64,000 nucleotides of DNA from JAPORK01 sp026710285 (GTDB lineage Bacteria > Pseudomonadota > Gammaproteobacteria > Pseudomonadales > Endozoicomonadaceae): assembly GCA_965201045.1 (NCBI GenBank), contig OZ241746.1, positions 4,092,001 through 4,156,000 on the forward strand, in the 5' to 3' direction. Below, piece by piece: positions 46,159 to 56,027 of this stretch (the first letter of the stretch is position 1; each line of letters opens with the position of its first letter). Both the position numbers and the translations under genes were made by a program. The notes beneath the pieces were generated by a model that made no database searches, was not told where the DNA came from, and saw only the letters and a list, made by a program, of their open reading frames with translations.

Positions 46159-47082
46159 ATGAAAGTAGCAGTAAAAAGGCTTGCTGAATTAAGAAAGTAT
46201 GCAGCAGATTTAACTTTTCCATTGATTTATGCTGCCTGTAACTTAGAAAAAACAGATGGCGGTCATACAGCTATTCCGGAAGGTGGCTTTAGTTTTAATG
46301 AGCATCGAATCTATCAACAGGGTGACTCTTCAAAAAGAATTGACTGGTCTGTCTCAGCACGCAGAGGAAGTTTATGGGTAAAGCAGTTTTATGAAGAAGC
46401 ACAAACGTCTTTGGTTTTTGTTATTGATTTTTCCTCTGGCATGTTTTTTAGCAGTCAACTGTTTTTAAAAGCCATTATTGCGCTGGAAGCAATGGTTTTA
46501 TTAGGCTGGCAAAGTATTGATAATCAGCAAAATATTACTTGTCTGGTAATGACAGAACAGGATAATCATCTTTTTACCGCACAAAACAGTGTTGATTTTC
46601 ATCTGTTATTAGAGCATTTATGTGCACTTTATCACCAATGCAAACAACAACCTGTTAAACGTTCAGATCATTCTGCCTGGTTTAGCAGAGGATTGCATCA
46701 GATAAAATCACTCTGCCAAAAACAGCAAAATATTGTGTTGATTAGCGATTTTATCAATACAGATTCATCTACATCGTTGTATTTAAATATACTGTGTAAT
46801 CAACATAAAGTCGTAGCATTACGGGTTTTAGATCCACTTGAATCAGGTGATATCCATTTATCATCCGGTTTTTTTTCTGTAACGGATGGAAAAAGTAGTA
46901 GTACACTTTTTGGTCACAATCAAAAAAGTCAGCAGCAGTTTAATCGGGTATGTAAGCAGCATTTCCAGCAAGTTAAACGACAGCTAGTTAGTTATGGTGC
47001 CTGTTTTGCTGATTTAACCACCAAAGCAGCTGTGCACAAACAACTCCATCGTATGATAAAGGAAAATATAAATGTTGCCTGA
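46159..47082 (+). CDS. DUF58-domain protein (moxR operon)
   Basis: ATG 46159 was chosen because TAAGGAGG lies 9 bases upstream and it follows the moxR stop. The longer frame would overlap moxR. 307 aa with the DUF58 signature GDSSKRIDWSVSARRGSLWV and KQFYEEAQTSLVFVIDFSSG (VWA-like fold). DUF58 proteins accompany MoxR and are thought to bind its clients. The 3' end overlaps the next gene by 11 bp. Confidence 0.9.
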   Translation: MKVAVKRLAELRKYAADLTFPLIYAACNLEKTDGGHTAIPEGGFSFNEHRIYQQGDSSKRIDWSVSARRGSLWVKQFYEEAQTSLVFVIDFSSGMFFSSQLFLKAIIALEAMVLLGWQSIDNQQNITCLVMTEQDNHLFTAQNSVDFHLLLEHLCALYHQCKQQPVKRSDHSAWFSRGLHQIKSLCQKQQNIVLISDFINTDSSTSLYLNILCNQHKVVALRVLDPLESGDIHLSSGFFSVTDGKSSSTLFGHNQKSQQQFNRVCKQHFQQVKRQLVSYGACFADLTTKAAVHKQLHRMIKENINVA

Positions 47083-47560
47083 TGATTATGACTGGTTATC
47101 GCAGTTGCGTCCTAACCACGCATTGACAGCGCTTTATACAGGAAAACATTTTTTAATGTACGGATTTATTGGGTTATTTATACTGATACTCTGCATTATT
47201 ATTGTACGCTACTGTCTTTGTAGGTATAAACGCTATCAGCGACAGCAAAAAATATTACAGCAAATTAATCGGGCAGAACAAATTTATCTTAAAAATAACC
47301 AATTAATGTCCCTGATTGAAAGTTACAATATGATGATGAAGCGTACTCTCCGTGAGTATTATCCTGAGATCAATGTGGCATCAATGTCTGGTATACAGTG
47401 GCTGTCTTGTCTGGATAAAACCGGTAAAACAACGGATTTTTTATCTGGTCCGGGTTTTATCTTAGGTATGCATTACCAGGCTGACAGCTTATATCAGACC
47501 AAACCTGCGCTATTACAGACGGTAGTCAGAAAATGGGTCCGGCAGGTTTGTGATGGATAA
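47072..47560 (+). CDS. DUF4381-type membrane protein (moxR operon)
   Basis: 162 aa with one membrane segment (FLMYGFIGLFILILCIIIV) near residue 35 and a cytoplasmic helical tail containing YNMMMKRTLREYYP and SGIQWLSCLDK, typical of DUF4381. It lies exactly where this small protein is found in Bat-type operons, between DUF58 and the first VWA gene, with overlaps at both ends. Confidence 0.85.
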   Translation: MLPDDYDWLSQLRPNHALTALYTGKHFLMYGFIGLFILILCIIIVRYCLCRYKRYQRQQKILQQINRAEQIYLKNNQLMSLIESYNMMMKRTLREYYPEINVASMSGIQWLSCLDKTGKTTDFLSGPGFILGMHYQADSLYQTKPALLQTVVRKWVRQVCDG

Positions 47561-48548
47561 TTTTTACTCAATGGGTATTGATTATCCATGGATGTTGCTG
47601 CTGTTTCCACTGCCATGGTTACTATTACGTTTTTTACCATCAGTAAAAAGACCGGCTCTGGCACTCTATGCACCCGCATTATTTGCCCTGACAAAAAAAA
47701 AATTTAACCATAATCAGCAGGCAAACAGTGCTACACTGCGGTTGCATAAATTTTCATTTTGCCTGTGTTGGGGGCTCATCCTGCTCAGTCTTGCACATCC
47801 CTGGTCTAAATATACACAAACAATAAAATCACCTTCTGCAGATGCACTAATGATCGCAATGGATATTTCAAATAGTATGCTGACCAGAGATGCCCGTGGG
47901 TTAAACAATCGTAATCATTCAAGGTTGATGGCGGCACAAAAATTTTTGAGTCGTGTAATCAGTCATTACTCACACAATCAGATTGGACTGATTGTGTTTG
48001 GTTCTGCGGCTTATCTTGCAGCACCATTTACTTATGATCACAAGACACTGGTAAAATTTATCAGCAACATTAAAACAGGACTTGCCGGCACAAAAACAGC
48101 CATTGGTGATACGATTAATTTTAGTATTGATAAACTTTTATCAACGAATGCAAATATCTCTGCTAACCACAGAAAAATAATTTTACTCCTTTCTGATGGT
48201 GAAAATAACACCGGTGCAACTTCTCCTGAAAATGCATCTGTCAGGGCAAACCAGCAGGGAGTCTCTGTTTTTACCTTGGGTGTGGGTGTCGGTCATCACC
48301 ATGAAGATGCAGTTAATGCCCGTTTTGCATTACAAAAAATAGCGGTAGCAACAGATACCGTATTTGTTGATATAGAAGCGCCTGATGCATTACCAAAACT
48401 CACTAAAGCGATTGATAAAATAAAAACAACATATGTTGTTAAAAAAGAGACCGTAACACAGAAGAGCAGTTTAATGGTCTTCCCGCTGTTTTTTGCTTTT
48501 CTGATTAGCCTCTGGTGGTTATTTATCCATACAAGAGGTTATCTGTAA
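47553..48548 (+). CDS. VWA-domain membrane protein, BatA-like
   Basis: ATG 47553 (MDNFYSMGIDYPW) overlaps the previous stop by 8 bp; GTG 47550 is also possible. 331 aa: two N-terminal membrane helices, a VWA domain with intact metal site (MDISNSM, then DTINFSI and LLLSDGENNTG), and a C-terminal membrane helix (FPLFFAFLISLWWLFI). BatA-like proteins sit in the inner membrane and work with MoxR in envelope stress tolerance. Confidence 0.9.
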   Translation: MDNFYSMGIDYPWMLLLFPLPWLLLRFLPSVKRPALALYAPALFALTKKKFNHNQQANSATLRLHKFSFCLCWGLILLSLAHPWSKYTQTIKSPSADALMIAMDISNSMLTRDARGLNNRNHSRLMAAQKFLSRVISHYSHNQIGLIVFGSAAYLAAPFTYDHKTLVKFISNIKTGLAGTKTAIGDTINFSIDKLLSTNANISANHRKIILLLSDGENNTGATSPENASVRANQQGVSVFTLGVGVGHHHEDAVNARFALQKIAVATDTVFVDIEAPDALPKLTKAIDKIKTTYVVKKETVTQKSSLMVFPLFFAFLISLWWLFIHTRGYL

Positions 48549-49837
48549 TGATTGCTGCCAATATGAGTGAATTTTATTTTGCGCATCCTCTCTGGCTTAT
48601 TGCCCTGTTGCCAGTGGTAATTTTCTTATTGTTTTATAAACAGAAAAATAGCTGGTCAAAATATTTTAAATCTGCCCAGGTGAGTCCCCGGTATTATGGT
48701 AGTGGAGAATCATATAAAATTTACTGGTTGCTCCCTCCGCTATTACTTTATTGTTCTCTGGTGTTAATGCTGGCAGATCCTGTCTGCAAAAAGATAAAAC
48801 CCGCTGTGTCCGCAGAACCTGTGGTTATTCTGGCAGATGTTTCATATGATACACCCGCGTTATCTGTAATCCTGCGCAAATTAATTACCGGCATGAAACA
48901 ATCTTTTTGTGGTGTTATTGTCTACAGCGGAAGTGCACATGTGCTCTCACCGGTAACCCGGGATAAAGAGGCAGTTCTTCGTTTGTATGAGGCTGTTTCT
49001 ACGGATATTATGCCGGTTAAAGGTAACCGACCAGATCTGGCTGTTCAGGAAGGTATTAAGCTGTTACGTCAATCGCATTATAAGAAAGGGCGTCTGTTAT
49101 TGATAACTTCAACAATAGCAAAAAACAGTATTTCACCACTTATGAATATTGCATTAAAGTATCAGCAACCCGTTGATATAGCCGATATTTCCGTAATCGA
49201 AAAGAATTCACTGTTACTTCAAAAGGTTGCAAAAAAAACTTCAGGTAATTATTTAAGGATAAAACAGCCCGTAAATGGAGCTGATTTCCTGTTAATGCAT
49301 CAAAATGAATATCAGTCATACAAATATAGACTGCTGCTCTTTGTGGTAATAAGCCTGCTGTTAATGTCTCGCAGAATGTTACATAGCCCTGTACTGGTAC
49401 TGTTATTGATTGTTTCCGGACTGAATATGCCGGCAAAAGTAAATGCAATAAATTTGCACCATCACATTCATCGTGCAGAACAGGCGTGGACGGATAAAAA
49501 TTATCAACAGGCTGCTGTTTATTTTGGACAGCTCAATACAGTTACCGGATATTATAATCAGGGCAATGCTTATGCTAAAGGTTTGCAGTTTAAAAAAGCA
49601 CTTGAATCTTACAATAAGGTACTTAAACTGGAACCCGAACATAAAGACGCCCGGTTTAACCGTCAGCTTATTCTGAATTTTTTTGCTCAGCAAAAACAGA
49701 CAATTCAAAATAAACAAGAGGTCCAAATGCTAAACGCTGCATCTGCTTTAACAGCACAGAGTACTACGACTTCTTCACCGCAAAATCTAAAACGCTTTTT
49801 GAAAAAAAAATTTCTCACTGAGTTAAAAAACCGCTGA
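48548..49837 (+). CDS. VWA/TPR membrane protein, BatB-like
   Basis: Starts at the ATG sharing the A of the BatA-like gene's TAA (48,548), so it is translationally coupled. 429 aa. N-terminal membrane helices (WLIALLPVVIFLLFY), then a VWA domain whose metal site is degenerate (LADVSYDTPA instead of D-x-S-x-S). A middle membrane pair follows, then two or so TPR units (YYNQGNAYAKGLQFKKALES, YNKVLKLEPEHKDARFN). It combines the parts of BatB and BatC. The C-terminus is short compared with many BatB/C fusions, which often carry long Gln/Pro-rich tails. Confidence 0.85.
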   Translation: MIAANMSEFYFAHPLWLIALLPVVIFLLFYKQKNSWSKYFKSAQVSPRYYGSGESYKIYWLLPPLLLYCSLVLMLADPVCKKIKPAVSAEPVVILADVSYDTPALSVILRKLITGMKQSFCGVIVYSGSAHVLSPVTRDKEAVLRLYEAVSTDIMPVKGNRPDLAVQEGIKLLRQSHYKKGRLLLITSTIAKNSISPLMNIALKYQQPVDIADISVIEKNSLLLQKVAKKTSGNYLRIKQPVNGADFLLMHQNEYQSYKYRLLLFVVISLLLMSRRMLHSPVLVLLLIVSGLNMPAKVNAINLHHHIHRAEQAWTDKNYQQAAVYFGQLNTVTGYYNQGNAYAKGLQFKKALESYNKVLKLEPEHKDARFNRQLILNFFAQQKQTIQNKQEVQMLNAASALTAQSTTTSSPQNLKRFLKKKFLTELKNR

Positions 49838-49901
49838 GCTCATAAAACGCTTATATGCTATATTATGCGGAATTATTTAAAAGGTTTAACGATAATTTAA
49901 T

Positions 49902-51332
49902 ATGCAAACAGTTTCTTCATCTTATTATTCAGTAGTATCTTTACCATGGCAACGCCCCGTATTACTGGCAGAAAAAATAAAATCATTGGGTTATATGGTG
50001 TGGTTTGACAGCACCAGTGATATTCAATATGCCGATGAAGAAGAAAAACGCTATGATATTTTTACTGCTTGTCCTGAAATGCTGATTTTCGCAAAAAAAT
50101 CGTATTTAAACATTGTTTATCCTGAAAGTGGTGAAAGCAAAAAAATAATCAGAGAGCCTTTTGAGTACATAGAAGAATGCTTACAGCAACCCTGTAATCC
50201 ACCGGATGCTTTTCCCTTTTGTGGCGGAATAGCAGGCTATTGGGGATATGAACTCAATCATATTACAGAACCTGCATCGGTGCCTGAACGAAAAAATAAT
50301 TGTGCTGATATGGGGGTTGGTCTTTATCTGTGGTCACTGGTTGCAGATAATAAAAATAAACAACTTTCACTAATTTTTCATCCGAACCTGATTGAAGAAA
50401 AAAGAAAACGCATTGCAGAAATTATTAGCTATACCGTCTCTGCTGCACATAACTGTTTGCAACTAAAAACCAGATTCATACCACAAATAACCTACCGGGA
50501 GTATGAACATGCCTTTAGCAAAATAAAGCAGTATATTCTTGCAGGAGATTGTTATCAGGTTAATCTGGCACAACAATTTTCTGCTGAGTATACAGGCGAT
50601 CTGTTTCTTGCTTATCAGCATTTACGTAAAGTAAGCCCTACGCCTTTTTCTTCTTACATGGATATGGGACCGTTACAAATTTTAAGTCATTCACCGGAAC
50701 GCTTTCTTAAAACAGATCGAAGTAAAGTGCAAAGTATGCCAATTAAAGGTACCTGCAAAAGATCACACTGTCGTATAAAAGACAGAGATTCTGCTGAGAA
50801 ATTACTTTCATCAGAAAAAAATAAAGCGGAAAATTTAATGATTGTGGATCTGTTGCGTAATGATCTCAACCGAAATTGTGAACCCAATAGTGTTAAAGTG
50901 CCCGAACTATTTAAACTCAAAAGTTATGCTAATGTACATCACCTTGTCAGCACTATCGAGGGTTGCATGAAAACAGATACCACACCGATTAAACTGCTAA
51001 AAAGCGCTTTCCCCGGAGGATCGGTAACAGGAGCCCCTAAAATACGGGCAATGCAAATTATAAGAGAACTCGAACCTGCTGCTCGTAGTGTTTATTGTGG
51101 TGCTATTGGTTATATCAGCTTTAATAAGAAAATGGACACTAATATTCCTATCCGAACATTAACCGGTAATAATAAAAAATTATCATGCTGGGGTGGAGGA
51201 GCCATTGTTGCTGACTCTGATTGCCAGCAGGAGTATGAAGAGTCTGTTATTAAAATTGCAAATCTCACTTCCTGCCTGGAAAATCGTTATTTTTATCAAA
51301 GCGCTGATAAGGCATCAAAATATGTTTATTAA
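49902..51332 (+). CDS. pabB: Aminodeoxychorismate synthase component I
   Basis: 476 aa. PabB converts chorismate and ammonia (from PabA) to aminodeoxychorismate for folate. Chorismate-binding blocks are present: GDCYQVNLAQQF, PFSSYMDMG, LSHSPERFLKTD, MPIKGTCKR (PIKGT points to PabB rather than TrpE), VDLLRNDLNRNC, HHLVSTIEG, FPGGSVTGAPKIRAMQII, YCGAIGYIS and GGGAIVADSDCQQEYEE. It lies 64 bp after the Bat-type operon. Its 3' two-thirds is repeated as a pseudogene at 53,395. Confidence 0.94.
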   Translation: MQTVSSSYYSVVSLPWQRPVLLAEKIKSLGYMVWFDSTSDIQYADEEEKRYDIFTACPEMLIFAKKSYLNIVYPESGESKKIIREPFEYIEECLQQPCNPPDAFPFCGGIAGYWGYELNHITEPASVPERKNNCADMGVGLYLWSLVADNKNKQLSLIFHPNLIEEKRKRIAEIISYTVSAAHNCLQLKTRFIPQITYREYEHAFSKIKQYILAGDCYQVNLAQQFSAEYTGDLFLAYQHLRKVSPTPFSSYMDMGPLQILSHSPERFLKTDRSKVQSMPIKGTCKRSHCRIKDRDSAEKLLSSEKNKAENLMIVDLLRNDLNRNCEPNSVKVPELFKLKSYANVHHLVSTIEGCMKTDTTPIKLLKSAFPGGSVTGAPKIRAMQIIRELEPAARSVYCGAIGYISFNKKMDTNIPIRTLTGNNKKLSCWGGGAIVADSDCQQEYEESVIKIANLTSCLENRYFYQSADKASKYVY

Positions 51333-51529
51333 ATAACAAGTTTTTATCTTTATAATCAAGTATGTAATCAATAAAAAACGAGGTTTTATAACCAGCAAAA
51401 ACGCTATTCAATACCGGACAAATTTGCTGGTTCAGCGCTGGTAAGGATATTTTTATAACGGAACCAAAAAAGACAATCAAAAATTTGCTGTTTTGTGTTA
51501 CAATACCCTTTTAATAAAATTTTACCTGA

Positions 51530-51675
51530 CAATACTTCTCGGACTGTTCGGACTATTTTTAAAAACCTACCATGGTTTAAACTGTGAACTATTGATTTCC
51601 AAGGATATTTTTTACAATAGATGAAAAATAAATCCTTTTAAAATCAATAAGTTACAAAAACTATCCGAAGCGTTG
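51530..51675. repeat. 146-bp hairpin-ended element upstream of kinase A
   Basis: Reverse-orientation relative of the elements at 41,346 and 44,585 (inner block AAAACCTACCATGGTTTAAA), so its orientation toward the downstream kinase is the same. It is flanked by a direct repeat of about 30 bp (ttacaatacccttttaataa and ttacaatatcgttttaatat). The duplicated locus upstream of kinase B has that sequence once and lacks the element. Confidence 0.7.
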
Positions 51676-51866
51676 TTACAATATCGTTTTAATATAATTT
51701 TATCGGATTTAGTTATATTTTTCTCGGACTATTCAGAGTATTTATAAGTATCTGATCTGAAATACTCATGAATTCGGAAGAAATAAAGAAATACTTTAAT
51801 TTTTAACTGTTATCCATATAAATTATTATTATTTCAATTTAACTATTACGCACGGAGAAATAAAAA

Positions 51867-53135
51867 ATGCCCTGTATAAACAGCACTCAAACATCCGAGT
51901 TTACACTCTATAACAATAGTCAAATAACAAACCTGCTCAAAAAGATTACAAATTTCTTCCGAAAAGCTGCAATAACTCTAAGCATTCCATTTATAAAGTT
52001 AGGTTCTTTAATACTACGTTTAATGAAGAAACGTGAACACCCCGCAAAGGAACTACTCAGAGCTCAAGAACTATATGATCTTGCTGCTGTCAGCAGAGGA
52101 AAAGATGACCAGTACGCACAAGAAAAAAGCAAACAGGCACACCAACATTTGGCCAGTGCAGCCGGTATAACAGATAAAAGAGACATAGTGAAGAAACAGT
52201 TTAATGATGATCATAAAGATATCTGTGAAAACGTCTGTGAAGCGTCTCCTAAAAAGGGTGACGGTGGAGCTACAACAATAATGAAAACTTCCAAGTCCTT
52301 ACTTCGTGGATTGACGGAAATGACGTCACTTCTTGAGTTGCCACCTCATGAAAATATTACCCAGCATTTTTTACCGCAGTCATTACTTTTATTGCTTATG
52401 AAAATCATTGGAAAGAGTTTTTTTTCCATACCTGTGACCACTTTGGCACCATTGGGCGGAGTACCTTTGCAAGAATTGTGTTGCACAGAAAATACCCATG
52501 GTGGTAAAAAAATACCCTTTTCTGCTGAGTTGATTAAGTGCTTTTTACAACAGACACTGAGAGGACTGGATCATTTGCACCAAAATGGTTTCATCCACAT
52601 GGATATAAAACCTGAAAATATCTTAGCCAAACCAGATGGAAGAATAAACATTATTGACCTTGAAATGATAATGAAGGCAAACAATACCGATACAATAACT
52701 GGTGGAACGGTATACTATATGGCACCCGAAGTACTTCATAAAAATGTCAGTAAAGGAATGCAGAAGATAACGCCAAAAGCAGATATTTATTCTTTGGGAG
52801 TAACTTTCACGAGTGTGTTGGCAAGGGGCAGTATTCTTGTTGGTATTATCGACGATAATCCTTCCACGAAAAAAAAGCATAAGATTCAGCTAAAAGCTAT
52901 TTCTTCCCCGGAAGGGCAACTTGAAATTAAGCAAAAAAGAGCAGAATTCCTCAGGGAAGATCTGAAAGAATCACTCTCTTCAGCCGAGATAGAACAACTC
53001 ATAAATCTATTAGAACGTATGTGTGATCTTGACCCTGAAAAACGTCCCTCAGCACAAGAAGTGCTGAATGATCCTTTCCTTGCTGGTTTTGTTCCCGCAT
53101 TTCTTAAAAACCTCAATACAGAGGAAAAAAATTAA
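51867..53135 (+). CDS. Hanks-type Ser/Thr kinase A (effector candidate), altered DFG
   Basis: 422 aa with an N-terminal 45-residue amphipathic/hydrophobic stretch, a repeat-like AKELLRAQELYDLAAVSRGK segment, then a kinase domain. TTIMKTS holds the beta-3 Lys. The catalytic loop is FIHMDIKPENIL (HRD becomes HMD) and GGTVYYMAPEVL is the activation-segment end. DIYSLGV and CDLDPEKRPSAQEVL follow. The metal-binding DFG is IDLE, with Glu in place of Gly. No clear glycine loop was found. No signal peptide and no membrane anchor of the PknB type, so it is not a usual bacterial housekeeping kinase. It lies between pabB and a rep fragment. GGAG ribosome site. Confidence 0.82.
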   Translation: MPCINSTQTSEFTLYNNSQITNLLKKITNFFRKAAITLSIPFIKLGSLILRLMKKREHPAKELLRAQELYDLAAVSRGKDDQYAQEKSKQAHQHLASAAGITDKRDIVKKQFNDDHKDICENVCEASPKKGDGGATTIMKTSKSLLRGLTEMTSLLELPPHENITQHFLPQSLLLLLMKIIGKSFFSIPVTTLAPLGGVPLQELCCTENTHGGKKIPFSAELIKCFLQQTLRGLDHLHQNGFIHMDIKPENILAKPDGRINIIDLEMIMKANNTDTITGGTVYYMAPEVLHKNVSKGMQKITPKADIYSLGVTFTSVLARGSILVGIIDDNPSTKKKHKIQLKAISSPEGQLEIKQKRAEFLREDLKESLSSAEIEQLINLLERMCDLDPEKRPSAQEVLNDPFLAGFVPAFLKNLNTEEKN

Positions 53136-53224
53136 AATTTAGTAGCATCAGTTGTAGTCAATCAAACCTGACTTGGCGATTACCCGTATTCAGATGGTCG
53201 TTATCAGGTTGGGTTTATAGTAGC

Positions 53225-53394
53225 CTTTTGCAGGCTAAATATCCAGACTATCTTTTAACAGGTTTAACATCTCGTTACCTTTTTTCATCTGTTGCTCAGG
53301 ACAGTTTTGCTGATCAAAACCTTCATAGGTTAAATCTTGTTGATCCAGTTCATTTAAAAAGCGGCTGGGAGTGGTTTCTGTCTTGTCACCAAAC
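53225..53394 (-). pseudogene. 3' fragment of rep helicase gene
   Basis: Matches the last 165 bp or so of the rep gene (56,028-56,187) in the same orientation, and stops abruptly at 53,394 where pabB sequence begins. It is the junction of a tandem duplication. It has no coding function by itself. Confidence 0.85.
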
Positions 53395-54310
53395 GCAGAA
53401 GTCATTAGCTATACCGTTTCTGCTGCGCATAACCGTTTGCAACTAAAAACTATTCATACCGCAAATAACCTACCGGGAGTATGAACATGCCTTTAGCAAA
53501 ATAAAGCAGTATATTCTTGCAGGAGATTGTTATCAGGTTAATCTGGCACAACAATTTTCTGCTGAGTATACAGGCGATCTGTTTCTTGCTTATCAGCATT
53601 TACGTAAAGTAAGCCCTACGCCTTTTTCTTCTTACATGGATATGGGACCGTTACAAATTTTAAGTCATTCACCGGAACGCTTTCTTAAAACAGATCGGAG
53701 TAAAGTGCAAAGTATGCCGATTAAAGGTACCTGCAAAAGATTGCGTTGTCGTATAAAGGACAGAGATTCTGCTGAGAAATTACTTTCATCAGAAAAAAAT
53801 AGAGCAGAAAATTTAATGATTGTGGATCTTTTGCGCAATGATCTCAACCGAAATTGTGAACCCAATAGTGTTAAAGTACCCGAACCATTTAAACTTAAAA
53901 GTTATGCCAATGTACATCACCTTGTCAGCACTATCGAGGGTTGCATGAAAACAGATATCACACCGGTTAAACTGCTAAAAAACGCTTTCCCCGGAGGGTC
54001 GATAACAGGAGCCCCTAAAATACGGGCAATGCAAATTATAAGAGAACTCGAACCTGCTGCTCGCAGTGTTTATTGTGGTGCTATTGGTTATATCAGCTTT
54101 AATAAGAAAATGGACACTAATATTCCTATCCGAACATTAACCGGTAATAATAAAAAATTATCATGCTGGGGTGGAGGAGCCATTGTTGCTGACTCTGATT
54201 GCCAGCAGGAGTATGAAGAGTCTGTTATTAAAATTGCAAATCTCACTTCCTGCCTGGAAAATCGTTATTTTTATCAAAGTGCTAATAAGGCATCAAAATA
54301 TGTTTATTAA
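53395..54310 (+). pseudogene. 5'-truncated, frameshifted pabB copy
   Basis: Copy of pabB from codon 172 or so to the stop. A 2-base loss near 53,450 shifts the frame early, and the remaining open part starts at ATG 53636 (224 aa). That part differs from true pabB at only about ten residues, so the copy is young or kept similar by gene conversion. The N-terminal half, including chorismate-site residues, is missing, so no enzyme is expected. Confidence 0.88.
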
Positions 54311-54629
54311 AAAACAAGTTTTTATAACCAGCAAAAACGCCATTCTATTCAATACCGGACAAATTTGATGGTTCAGCGCTGGTAAGGATATTTTTATAAC
54401 GGAACCAAAAAAGACAATCAAAAATTTGCTGTTTTGTGTTACTATACCGTTTTAATAAAATTTCATCTGGTTTAGTTATATTTTTCTCGGACCATTCAGA
54501 GTATTTATAAGTATCTGATCTGAAATACTCATAAATTCGGGAGCAATAAAAAAATACTTTGATTTTTAACTGCTATCCATATAAATTATTATTATTTCAA
54601 TTTAACTATTACGCACGGGGACGTAAAAA
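54311..54629. other. Intergenic region upstream of kinase B
   Basis: Duplicate of the pabB-kinase A spacer (51,333-51,866) but without the 146-bp hairpin element. It should hold the kinase B promoter. No gene. Confidence 0.6.
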
Positions 54630-55928
54630 ATGCCCTATATAAACACTGCTCAAACACTCTATTTTACATCTGACAAAAATAGTCAAATAACAAACCGGCT
54701 CAAAAAGATTGCAAGTTTTTTCCGAGAAGCTGGAATAAATTTAAAAAATCTATTTACACAGTTAGGTTTTTCAATACTACATTTAATGAAAAAACTTGCT
54801 TTCAGCCAGAAACATGAACACAACCCCGCAAAGGAACTACTCAGAGCTCAGGAACTACTCAGAGCTCAAGAACTATATGATCTTGCTGCTGTCAGCAGAG
54901 GCAAAGATGACCAAGACGCACAAGAAAAAAGCAAACAGGCACACCAACATTTGACCAATGCAGCCGGTATAACAGATAAAAGAGACATAGTGAAGAAACA
55001 TGATTATAAAAAAGATATCTTTCAAAACGTCTGTGAAGCGTCTCCTAAAGAGGGTGACGGTGGAGCTACAACAATAATGAAAACTCAAAGTCCCTCACTC
55101 CCTGCGTGGAGAGAAATCACGTCACTTGTTAATATGCCATCTCATGAAAATATTACCCATCATTTTTTACCGCAGTCATTTTTATCACTTATGAAAACCA
55201 TTGGAAAGAGTTGTTTTTTCATACCTGTGACCACTTTGTCGCCATGGGGCGGAGTATCTTTGTACGGATTGTATCGCACAGAAAATACTCATGATGGGAA
55301 AAAAATACCCTTTTCTGCTGAGTTGATTAAGTGCTTTTTACAACAGACACTGAGAGGACTGGATCATTTGCACCAAAATGGTTTCATACACATGGATATA
55401 AAGCCTGAAAATATCTTAGCCAAACCAGATGGAAGAGTAACCATTATTGACCTTGGGTTAATGATGAATGCAAACAACACAGGTACAATAACTGGTGGAA
55501 CGGTATACTATATGGCACCCGAAGTACTTCATAAAAATGTTACTAAGGGAAGACAAAAGATAACTCCAAAAGCAGATATTTATTCTCTGGGAGTAACTTT
55601 CATGAATGTGTTGGCAAGGAACCACATTATTCATGGTATTATCGACTATAATGCTTCCATTGAACAAGAGCATAAGATTCAGCTCGAAGCTATTTCTTCA
55701 TCGGAAAAACAACTTGAAATCAAGCAAAAAAGAGCAGAAATCCTCAGGGAAGATCTGAAAGAATCACTCTCTTCAGCCGAGATAGAACAACTCATAAGTC
55801 TGTTAGAACGTATGTGCGATCTTGACCCTGAAAAACGTCCCTCAGCACAAGAAGTGCTTAATGATCCTTTCCTTGCTGGTTTTGCTCCGGCGTTTCTTAA
55901 AAACCTCAATACAGATGAAAAAAATTAA
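54630..55928 (+). CDS. Hanks-type Ser/Thr kinase B (effector candidate)
   Basis: 432 aa, paralog of kinase A from the tandem duplication. Same plan: hydrophobic N-terminal stretch, LRAQELLRAQELYDLA (the LRAQEL unit is doubled here), TTIMKTQ, FIHMDIKPENIL, IDLG (Gly kept, unlike kinase A), GGTVYYMAPEVL, DIYSLGV and CDLDPEKRPSAQEVL. Differences from kinase A cluster in the N-terminal third, the region around 150-200 and the segment after DIYSLGV. The flanking pabB copy is far more conserved than the kinase. Likely active. Substrate unknown. Confidence 0.82.
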   Translation: MPYINTAQTLYFTSDKNSQITNRLKKIASFFREAGINLKNLFTQLGFSILHLMKKLAFSQKHEHNPAKELLRAQELLRAQELYDLAAVSRGKDDQDAQEKSKQAHQHLTNAAGITDKRDIVKKHDYKKDIFQNVCEASPKEGDGGATTIMKTQSPSLPAWREITSLVNMPSHENITHHFLPQSFLSLMKTIGKSCFFIPVTTLSPWGGVSLYGLYRTENTHDGKKIPFSAELIKCFLQQTLRGLDHLHQNGFIHMDIKPENILAKPDGRVTIIDLGLMMNANNTGTITGGTVYYMAPEVLHKNVTKGRQKITPKADIYSLGVTFMNVLARNHIIHGIIDYNASIEQEHKIQLEAISSSEKQLEIKQKRAEILREDLKESLSSAEIEQLISLLERMCDLDPEKRPSAQEVLNDPFLAGFAPAFLKNLNTDEKN

Positions 55929-56027
55929 AATTTAGTAGCATAAGTTATAGTCAATCAAACCTGATCTGGCTATTACCCGTATTCGGATGGTCATTGTCAG
56001 GTTGGGTTTATAGTAGCCTTTTGTAGA

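Noticed and set aside
52623..55909. Minus-strand frames conserved between the two Hanks-type kinase copies
   Set aside because: Conservation follows from the duplication; they have no start signals and oppose clear kinase coding sequence.
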